Part shown: positions 6,433 through 12,201 of the stretch, piece by piece | Layout of the letters: every line of letters starts with the position of its first letter | How positions within the stretch are numbered: position 1 is the stretch's first letter | DNA from: Lishizhenia sp. | Lineage (GTDB): Bacteria > Bacteroidota > Bacteroidia > Flavobacteriales_D > Crocinitomicaceae | DNA length: 12,201 bases | Reading direction: 5' to 3' | Assembly: GCA_007117055.1 (NCBI GenBank) | Contig: SKHH01000302.1 | Coordinates: forward strand, 1 to 12,201 | Made by a program: the position numbers and the translations under genes | The notes under the pieces: generated by a model | What the model was told of the DNA's origin: nothing | Databases searched by the model: none | What the model saw: only the letters and a program-made list of their open reading frames with translations

Positions 6433-6584
6433 CTTATTGTTTTTTTAAAAGAAACAGCTGCTGGATCGTTTTGTTCTTGAATTAAACCCATTAAACAAAT
6501 CACTCCCTTAAGAATAATACACTTTATCTCATGGCTATTACTCAGATTTCCATACCATTCACTCAATACATTTGAAAAATACAT
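6429..6584 (-). CDS. Possible small ORF (51 aa) overlapping the start of the glutathione peroxidase gene
   Basis: An open frame starts at the ATG at 6584 and ends with a TGA sharing two bases with the peroxidase ATG, the arrangement typical of translational coupling. The product begins MYFSNVLSEWYGNLSNSHEI, has a hydrophobic middle (CIILKGVICLMGLI, residues 22-35) and ends in a charged segment finishing FKKTIR. An internal ATG would give a 20-residue version beginning MGLIQEQNDP. I do not recognise it. A frame this long can occur by chance in AT-rich DNA, and it fills the whole divergent gap where promoters should be, so it is a candidate only. It could equally be a leader region. Confidence 0.25.
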   Translation of the reverse strand: MYFSNVLSEWYGNLSNSHEIKCIILKGVICLMGLIQEQNDPAAVSFKKTIR

Positions 6585-6610
6585 CAAAAATTTTTATATT
6601 AGAGGAAATA

Positions 6611-9600
6611 ATGAAAATGAAATCTATCTTTCTATCCATATTATCTTTGTTTTGTTTTTTCATTGGTTGGTCTCAAAACGTTCTCGATACCATTGCAGAA
6701 AATCAAGTAGAGGCACACGTCAATCGGTATGGGCACCTTTTTTATAATCACCCTATAAACGCACCAGGTTATGAAGTTCCAAAAGGTAGTGGTAATCATC
6801 TATTATACGCCACGTTTTTTTGGTTTTCTGGTACAGATGAATCAGAGCAGAGAAGAGGCGTAATTAATATGTTTTATACTAATGAAGCTTCTTTTCCTGG
6901 TCCCTACTCCTCTACTAATGATTATTTCTCTCACGATTACCTCAAACAATATCAAGAAAATTTATGGACTTTAACTCGTAGTGAAATAGAATACCACATT
7001 GATAACCATCAAGAAGAAGGTTACATTGCTCCAAAAAGTATTTTAGAGTGGCCTGGAAATGGAGATACAGCTGTTGGAGTTGCAGCACAACTTGCTCCTT
7101 ATGTTGACCTAAATAATAATGGTGTTTATGAACCAAATTTAGGAGAGTATCCCTGTATAAAAGGAGATGTAGCGACTTATTTGATCTTGAATGATGATAA
7201 ATTCCCCAGTAGTTATACCCAAGGCTCGAATATGGAACTTGAGTTTCATTACATGATTTATCAATACTCACACAACAATGACTTCATAGATACCACGACG
7301 TTTATAGATATAACGGTGCACAACAGAGGGATTCATAGCTATTCTGATTTTAATATGGCTTATTATGTTGATGCGGATGTTGGCTTTGCTTTTGATGACT
7401 ATTTCGGAACAAGTCCTGATGATAATATGATCTATTTTTACAACGCAACAAATCATGACAATCATTATGGTGAAAACCCTCCTGCTGTTGGCACGAAACT
7501 TCTTAATCATAAAGCAGAATATGGGGGGTACTATATAAACAGTGGTGGTCCTATTGACCCTTGGAATTCACTTATTCATTTTTGGAACATGATGAATGGG
7601 AAATGGTGGGATGGAAAGCCATGGGTATATGGCGGTTTTGGTTACCCAAATTCACACGGCGCTACGGACACCCCCACAAACTTTTTGTACACCGGAAAAC
7701 CATGGCTAAATGAAGGATGGACAGAACTCAACACAGATGATCAAGGAACAGCAAATCCTAATGATGAAGACAAAAGAGGATTTATTGTTGCTGAAAAAAC
7801 TCAACTTTCATCAGGTGATAAAGAAACATATTCCTTTGCTATTATTACGAGCAGAAAAGGAGATCACCTAGAAAATGTGGAAGGAATTATAGAACTTTCT
7901 CCCGAAGTTCAAGCTTTTTATGAAACTACTATTTTAACGAGTTCATGCGTCACAGAAGGAACTGGAGAAACAGATGATTTTTCATTTACTGTAGAAGAAA
8001 TCAATCCGTATTTAGAGTTTGAAATCACTCGTATTGATGGACTTGGAAATATGCTCAACAACCAAGAACTCACAACTGAAACGAAAATTGATATCTTGGA
8101 AAATAACTTTACAGAAGAGGTTACTTACGAACGAACAAAAGGACCTATTTCAGTTTGGATAACTGATACCATTAATCATGCATCAGGTTATTTTGAATTG
8201 GCTTTCCATAGTTATAACCAGTCCATTGACTCTGCACTTTGGACAATTAACCGTTACGAACACAAAGACGGCCCATTAATCGAAAGTGTCGATGCTTTAC
8301 AACCAATTGGCTATGCTGAAATTCAAGAAATTCCTGACTGGGGAATTGCAGTGCTTATTGAACCTTACTTATCTCCCTGTACTAGCGGAGCACCTAATTG
8401 TGCCGAAAGAGAAAGAAGACCTCAAGTTATTGACGCTTCAATGGAGTTTAAAGATCCATCTAAACAATGGTTAACCGGACTAAAGCACCTCGAAGGCGTT
8501 TCTCCGTTTAACTGGATTTCTTCTGGTAATCGTACTTATGAGTATTCATTAGATCAGTATTTTCCAAACTCCTTTCCACCCAGCTGTTTCAATGATCTAA
8601 CAGGAACGGACCCTTTTTATACCTATGCCAATATACTAGGAGGAATAGTATCGAGTGGTCAACTGGCACGTGTCAATAATTGCGGTTTTTCCCCTGTTCA
8701 AACACCGAGTTTTGTTAATTTAAATCAATATGCCTCTATTCGAAGAAATTACCAACCTAGTGTATATCACCCAGGTGTAGATATTGTTTTTACAGATGAC
8801 AAAGAATTATGGACAAGGTGTCCTGTTATTGAAATGAACAGTATGCCTGAACTCTCTTTAAGTGATCCGATTTTTGGTGACACACCTGAACCTGGACTAT
8901 TGCGTCAAAGTTTATCAGTCGATAAAAACGGAAAAAAATTGGGAGACATAGGTTATAACGCACAAGAAGCTAATCCAACGGGAGATCAACCTGTTGGTAT
9001 GGGGTGGTTTCCGGGATACGCCATAGACGTTGAGTCTGGTAGACGTTTAAACATGGCTTTTGGGGAAAACTCAATGCTACTCAATGACAACGGAGGAGAT
9101 ATGATATGGAATCCAACTTCAAATGTATTAAACAGTGTTGGTAATCCGATTTTTGGAGGGCAGCACGTCGTCTATGTTTTTGGAGGGGAGCTGAATGAAA
9201 TGCCAAACTACGATGAAGGACGCTTTATCCATGATAAGTTAAAAGTAAAAACAGTAGCAAGTTTTAGAGAAGCTTATAGTAACTTATCGTGGGTTATGCA
9301 ACCCTTATTGGAAGAGGGAAAAACACTTTCAGAAACGGAAGTTACGCTAAGAATCAGAATAGGAAAAGAATATCAAAACAGAGTTATTTCAGGAAAGAAT
9401 AATGGTAGACCCATGTTTGGCTGGACAGCTGTCCCCTATAACACGCTCAATCAACCGCCAAACACTAGTTTTATTCACATTTTCCCCAATCCAAGTAGCG
9501 AATCAATAACTGTTGTTTGGGATGATCCGGCTGTTGAATCAGTCAAAATATATGACATGAGTGGTCAACTCGTTTATAACGAATCTGTAGCAACCAATAT

Positions 9601-9694
9601 TTTTGAAAAACACATCCCTGTTCACCATTTGCAATCGGGAATTTATTTGGTTCATTTACATGATAAAACTAGGAAGATTGTAATATCAAGGTAG
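6611..9694 (+). CDS. Large secreted protein with type A T9SS C-terminal sorting domain
   Basis: The 1027-residue product begins with a signal peptide (MKMKSIFLSILSLFCFFIGW, then SQ, likely cut near residue 22). It ends in a type A sorting domain (about residues 950-1027) with the hallmarks FPNPSS (957-962), VKIYDMSGQLVY and SGIYLVHLHDKTRKIVISR. It should therefore cross the inner membrane by Sec and the outer membrane by T9SS, then be cut and anchored to the surface or released. The ATG at 6611 is preferred because an AGAGGA sequence precedes it and the signal peptide follows at once; a TTG at 6572 would add 13 polar residues in front. An aspartate-rich stretch DADVGFAFDDYFG (254-266) and the block GYAIDVESGRRLNMAFGENS (802-821) recall other large cargo proteins of this order. 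I recognise no enzyme domain, so its function is unknown. Confidence 0.85.
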   Translation: MKMKSIFLSILSLFCFFIGWSQNVLDTIAENQVEAHVNRYGHLFYNHPINAPGYEVPKGSGNHLLYATFFWFSGTDESEQRRGVINMFYTNEASFPGPYSSTNDYFSHDYLKQYQENLWTLTRSEIEYHIDNHQEEGYIAPKSILEWPGNGDTAVGVAAQLAPYVDLNNNGVYEPNLGEYPCIKGDVATYLILNDDKFPSSYTQGSNMELEFHYMIYQYSHNNDFIDTTTFIDITVHNRGIHSYSDFNMAYYVDADVGFAFDDYFGTSPDDNMIYFYNATNHDNHYGENPPAVGTKLLNHKAEYGGYYINSGGPIDPWNSLIHFWNMMNGKWWDGKPWVYGGFGYPNSHGATDTPTNFLYTGKPWLNEGWTELNTDDQGTANPNDEDKRGFIVAEKTQLSSGDKETYSFAIITSRKGDHLENVEGIIELSPEVQAFYETTILTSSCVTEGTGETDDFSFTVEEINPYLEFEITRIDGLGNMLNNQELTTETKIDILENNFTEEVTYERTKGPISVWITDTINHASGYFELAFHSYNQSIDSALWTINRYEHKDGPLIESVDALQPIGYAEIQEIPDWGIAVLIEPYLSPCTSGAPNCAERERRPQVIDASMEFKDPSKQWLTGLKHLEGVSPFNWISSGNRTYEYSLDQYFPNSFPPSCFNDLTGTDPFYTYANILGGIVSSGQLARVNNCGFSPVQTPSFVNLNQYASIRRNYQPSVYHPGVDIVFTDDKELWTRCPVIEMNSMPELSLSDPIFGDTPEPGLLRQSLSVDKNGKKLGDIGYNAQEANPTGDQPVGMGWFPGYAIDVESGRRLNMAFGENSMLLNDNGGDMIWNPTSNVLNSVGNPIFGGQHVVYVFGGELNEMPNYDEGRFIHDKLKVKTVASFREAYSNLSWVMQPLLEEGKTLSETEVTLRIRIGKEYQNRVISGKNNGRPMFGWTAVPYNTLNQPPNTSFIHIFPNPSSESITVVWDDPAVESVKIYDMSGQLVYNESVATNIFEKHIPVHHLQSGIYLVHLHDKTRKIVISR

Positions 9695-9711
9695 GGTTGT
9701 TATTTGTTTAG

Positions 9712-9767
9712 TTTGGGTTACAATTAAAGTCGAAACAGTGTTGCACCCTGTAAAAGTGTAATCCAAA
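9712..9767. repeat. Long-stem inverted repeat between the convergent cargo and recQ genes
   Basis: TTTGGGTTACA (9712-9722) pairs with TGTAATCCAAA (9757-9767) over 11 positions including one G-T pair. The 34-base loop contains a smaller ACAG/CTGT stem (9735-9738 with 9748-9751). A competing hairpin pairs TGTAAT (9757-9762) with ATTACA (9775-9780). No T-run follows on either strand, so it is not a standard terminator, though its position after the cargo gene's stop would suit transcript-end protection. Confidence 0.5.
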
Positions 9768-9816
9768 AACGAAAATTACAGTACTTCGTCAAGAATGAAA
9801 AAATTTCACCAATACA

Positions 9817-9829
9817 GTCCTTTAAGGAC
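9817..9829. repeat. Short hairpin downstream of recQ
   Basis: GTCCT (9817-9821) and AGGAC (9825-9829) form a perfect 5-bp stem with a 3-base loop, 20 bases past the recQ stop codon. On the recQ strand a T-run follows only about 15 bases later, so terminator function is uncertain. Confidence 0.3.
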
Positions 9830-9849
9830 AATTATATGACTTAACTTAC

Positions 9850-11664
9850 TCACCCGTTTTTTTTAATCACTTCTAAAAACTGGTCTCCATATTGCTCTAG
9901 CTTTTTGGCTCCGACTCCTGTGATTTCTAGAAATTTAGTTGCACTCTTTGGTCGAATAGCCACCATTTCTAATAAACTCACATCACTAAAAACAATGTAT
10001 GCCGGAACATTTTCTTTTGTTGCGATTTCTGTTCGTAATGCGCGTAACTGCTCAAACAATTGACTCTCTTGTTCAGAAAGGTTTGCGTGAAGTACCTTTG
10101 GTTTTGTTTTTCCCGTAGAAGGACTAGCAGTCGACTTTTTAGTTTTTTTCACAAACGCTGCGATGTTTACTTTTGCCTTGTGAAACAACACTCTTTCTCC
10201 AAAGGAGGTGATTTTTAAACGAAAGTGTTCATCATATGCAATTTCTATTAGTCCAATATTTATGAACTGTGTAATAAAATGCTGCCAAGCATCTGCGCTC
10301 CAATCCTTCCCTACTCCGTAGGTCTTTAATTCTTGCAATTTTCTATCATAAATTTCAAACGATTTCGAACCACGCAATAATTGAATCAATACATTCAGAT
10401 TTAATTGTTCGCGACTTCTTTTGATTCCAGAAAGTGCCATTTGAGCTAGGGTTGTCCCGTCTACAAATTCCGGAGGGTTTAAGCAAACATCACAGTTTCC
10501 ACAATCTTCTTCTACCACTTCGCTGAAATAACTCAACAATATTTTCCGACGACAGGTTGGAGACTCTGCATATTCCAACATACGATTCAATTTTTGAATC
10601 AATACTTCTCGTTGGTTACTTTCTCTAGCAAAGTCCGCCAATAACTTCACATCCCTCATATTATAATACAACAATGCCTCGGCAGGTAAACCATCTCTAC
10701 CCGCTCTACCAATTTCCTGATAATACCCTTCTACATTTTTAGGTAAATTATTATGAATCACCCAACGAACATTCGGTTTATCAATACCCATTCCAAAAGC
10801 AATTGTGGCTACAATAACTGGAATTCGATCAAAAATAAAATCCTCTTGAATACGTGACCTCTCCTCACTCGATAATCCTGCATGGTAATGCGCACAATGT
10901 ATTCCATTATCGTTTAAAAAGGAACTCCACTCCTCTGTTTCTTTGCGAGAAAGACAATACATGATACCCGATTCATTTTGTTTCGATCGTATATAGTGTA
11001 AAATTTCAGGTTGTTTGTTTTTCTTGGGTTTATTGCCTTTTACAATCAACCGTATGTTGGGACGGTCAAAAGAGGTTAAAAACATGTTAGGATTATTCAA
11101 GCCTAGTTTCGTTTCTATTTCTTTTCTCGTTGCCTTATCTGCTGTTGCTGTCAAGGCTGCAAAAGGAATGTCTCCCCAATAATTTCTTAAATCAGCCAAC
11201 TGGGTGTATTCTGGACGAAAATCATGTCCCCACATAGATACACAATGCGCTTCATCAATCGCTACACAACTCACTTTCAATCTTGAAATCCAACCATTTA
11301 ATGAATTCACCAGCGTTTCTGGAGCGATATACAGTAATTTCCATTTTCCCTCCAATGCTAATTGAATGATATGGTTTTGTTCATCCATGGATTGACTGCT
11401 ATTAATATAGGTAGCTGCGACGCCATTGGTTCTTAAACTTTCTACCTGATCCTTCATAAGTGAAATAAGCGGAGAAATAACCAAGGTTGTGTCTGGAAAC
11501 AACAAAGCAGGAAGTTGAAAACAAATGGATTTTCCGCCACCTGTGGGCATAAGTACAATTGTATCTTTCCCGTCTAAAACAGACTCAATAATTTCTTGTT
11601 GCTGTGGTCTAAAACTCGCATATCCAAATGTATGCTTTAATTGCGTCAATAATTTTTGCTCCAT
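9850..11664 (-). CDS. recQ: ATP-dependent DNA helicase RecQ
   Basis: This 604-residue 3'-to-5' DNA helicase, active in recombination and replication-fork repair, has the complete bacterial RecQ architecture. The first helicase lobe carries FRPQQ (18-22), the Walker A MPTGGGKS (39-46), DEAH (137-140) and ALTATA (170-175). The second lobe has IAFGMGIDKPNVR (288-300) and the arginine-finger motif QEIGRAGRDG (316-325). The zinc site is Cys371, Cys388, Cys391 and Cys394 with canonical spacing, followed by the RQC winged helix and a C-terminal HRDC domain (about 531-604). Length matches E. coli RecQ (about 609). The ATG at 11664 is chosen because MEQKLLTQLKHTFG begins the conserved domain; an in-frame ATG at 11751 would add 29 unrelated residues and overlap the upstream gene. 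It follows the binding-protein gene by 23 bp and is probably co-transcribed with it. Confidence 0.97.
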   Translation of the reverse strand: MEQKLLTQLKHTFGYASFRPQQQEIIESVLDGKDTIVLMPTGGGKSICFQLPALLFPDTTLVISPLISLMKDQVESLRTNGVAATYINSSQSMDEQNHIIQLALEGKWKLLYIAPETLVNSLNGWISRLKVSCVAIDEAHCVSMWGHDFRPEYTQLADLRNYWGDIPFAALTATADKATRKEIETKLGLNNPNMFLTSFDRPNIRLIVKGNKPKKNKQPEILHYIRSKQNESGIMYCLSRKETEEWSSFLNDNGIHCAHYHAGLSSEERSRIQEDFIFDRIPVIVATIAFGMGIDKPNVRWVIHNNLPKNVEGYYQEIGRAGRDGLPAEALLYYNMRDVKLLADFARESNQREVLIQKLNRMLEYAESPTCRRKILLSYFSEVVEEDCGNCDVCLNPPEFVDGTTLAQMALSGIKRSREQLNLNVLIQLLRGSKSFEIYDRKLQELKTYGVGKDWSADAWQHFITQFINIGLIEIAYDEHFRLKITSFGERVLFHKAKVNIAAFVKKTKKSTASPSTGKTKPKVLHANLSEQESQLFEQLRALRTEIATKENVPAYIVFSDVSLLEMVAIRPKSATKFLEITGVGAKKLEQYGDQFLEVIKKNG

Positions 11665-11687
11665 AACAATTGAAGGTAACAAAAATT

Positions 11688-12201
11688 CTAAAGTTGAGCA
11701 ATCAATCGCTGAAAATAAATTGGTGCATTTGATAGTCGTGAGCCATACCAAGAAAAATACTCCCCATCTACCAACACAACCTTCGTATTAGGACATTTTT
11801 CACGGATTTCTTTCAGGTGTTTTTCTTTAAATGGATAAGGCTCAGAACTTAGAAAAATAAAATCAGGGTTTACCTTTCTGATATCGGTAATTTCTGGATA
11901 ACGATTTTCCATTTTCAACACATTCTCAAATCCCAATGTTTCTGTTAACAAATGGTCAATGAAAGTTTGGTTGGCAGCTCCCATATAAGGGTCTTTCCAA
12001 ATAAGGTATAACACACTTTTTCCTTGGATTGATCTCAACATTGGTGAAGCCTTCAAGTCATCAAAAGCATCCTTAATCGACTGAACTATTTCTTTTGATT
12101 TTTCTTCTAAGTCAACCAGTCTTCCAATTTCTAACATCATTTGGAAGCTGTCTTCCAGGGTAAAAATATCGCTCATCCAAGTTGGAGCAATATTCTCTAG
12201 T
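11688..12201 (-). CDS. BtuF/TroA-like substrate-binding protein, helical-backbone metal receptor type (C-terminal part)
   Basis: The frame is open to the right edge of the window, so the N-terminal part (probably about 90 residues) is missing; 170 residues are visible, beginning LENIAPTWMSDIFTLEDSF. The ATG at 12174-12176 is an internal methionine, not the start. The visible part is the linking helix and C-terminal lobe of a class III periplasmic-binding-protein fold. It has LIWKDPYMGAANQTFIDHLL, the segment FENVLKMENRYPEI, PDFIFLSSEPYPFKEKH and VDGEYFSWYGSRL, all typical of BtuF-like cobalamin or iron-complex receptors. Without the N-terminus, export and ligand cannot be judged, and no ABC permease or ATPase gene is visible downstream; the next gene is recQ. 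Confidence 0.85.
   Translation of the reverse strand, partial: LENIAPTWMSDIFTLEDSFQMMLEIGRLVDLEEKSKEIVQSIKDAFDDLKASPMLRSIQGKSVLYLIWKDPYMGAANQTFIDHLLTETLGFENVLKMENRYPEITDIRKVNPDFIFLSSEPYPFKEKHLKEIREKCPNTKVVLVDGEYFSWYGSRLSNAPIYFQRLIAQL

Noticed and set aside
6572..6610. A TTG start for the large T9SS cargo protein
   Set aside because: It would place 13 polar residues ahead of a normal signal peptide, while the ATG at 6611 has an AGAGGA sequence in front and starts the signal peptide directly.
7268..7510. Minus-strand and alternate-frame ORFs inside the cargo gene (6942-7271, 7268-7510, 8286-8474)
   Set aside because: They lie within a long, clearly coding frame and show no protein-family features.
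11665..11751. An upstream ATG extending RecQ by 29 residues
   Set aside because: The extension overlaps the end of the upstream receptor gene and has no similarity to RecQ N-termini, which begin near MEQKLL.

Overview
The window is AT-rich chromosomal DNA from a member of the Bacteroidota, most likely Flavobacteriales. Four things point there. There is a PorQ-type component of the type IX secretion system (T9SS) and a large secreted protein with a type A T9SS C-terminal sorting domain. A ribosomal bTHX protein is present. The N-terminus at the left edge matches the fused alpha/beta keto-acid dehydrogenase E1 protein typical of this phylum. TAnnTTTG-like -7 promoter elements lie upstream of several genes, with few Shine-Dalgarno sequences. 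Genus cannot be set from the sequence alone.

Layout, left to right. Positions 1-158 (-) hold the first 52 codons of the E1 protein. The 526-bp gap at 159-684 has no convincing protein gene. It carries what looks like a small non-autonomous mobile element (about 309-616), with 16-bp terminal inverted repeats, an imperfect 11-bp direct repeat next to both ends, and strong internal hairpins. A cyclophilin-type peptidyl-prolyl isomerase (685-1116, +) and a short-form Ppx/GppA phosphatase (1180-2055, -) converge on a hairpin terminator. A bTHX gene with a lysine-rich tail (2329-2580, +) ends at a textbook terminator. Next come a START-like protein and a sodium:solute symporter in a probable two-gene operon (2784-4668, +), then porQ (4825-5865, +). 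A thioredoxin-type glutathione peroxidase (5959-6432, -) is overlapped at its start by a possible 51-codon ORF. Then comes a 1027-aa T9SS-exported protein (6611-9694, +). On the minus strand at the right are recQ (9850-11664) and, just upstream of it, the C-terminal part of a BtuF/TroA-like substrate-binding protein that runs off the window.

Most of this is ordinary housekeeping and envelope content. PorQ is an outer-membrane part of the machine that would attach proteins like the 1027-aa cargo to the cell surface, but the two genes are separated by a minus-strand gene and are not an operon. The most unusual structure is the candidate miniature transposable element at 309-616. I saw no CRISPR array, tRNA, rRNA, phage gene or defence system.
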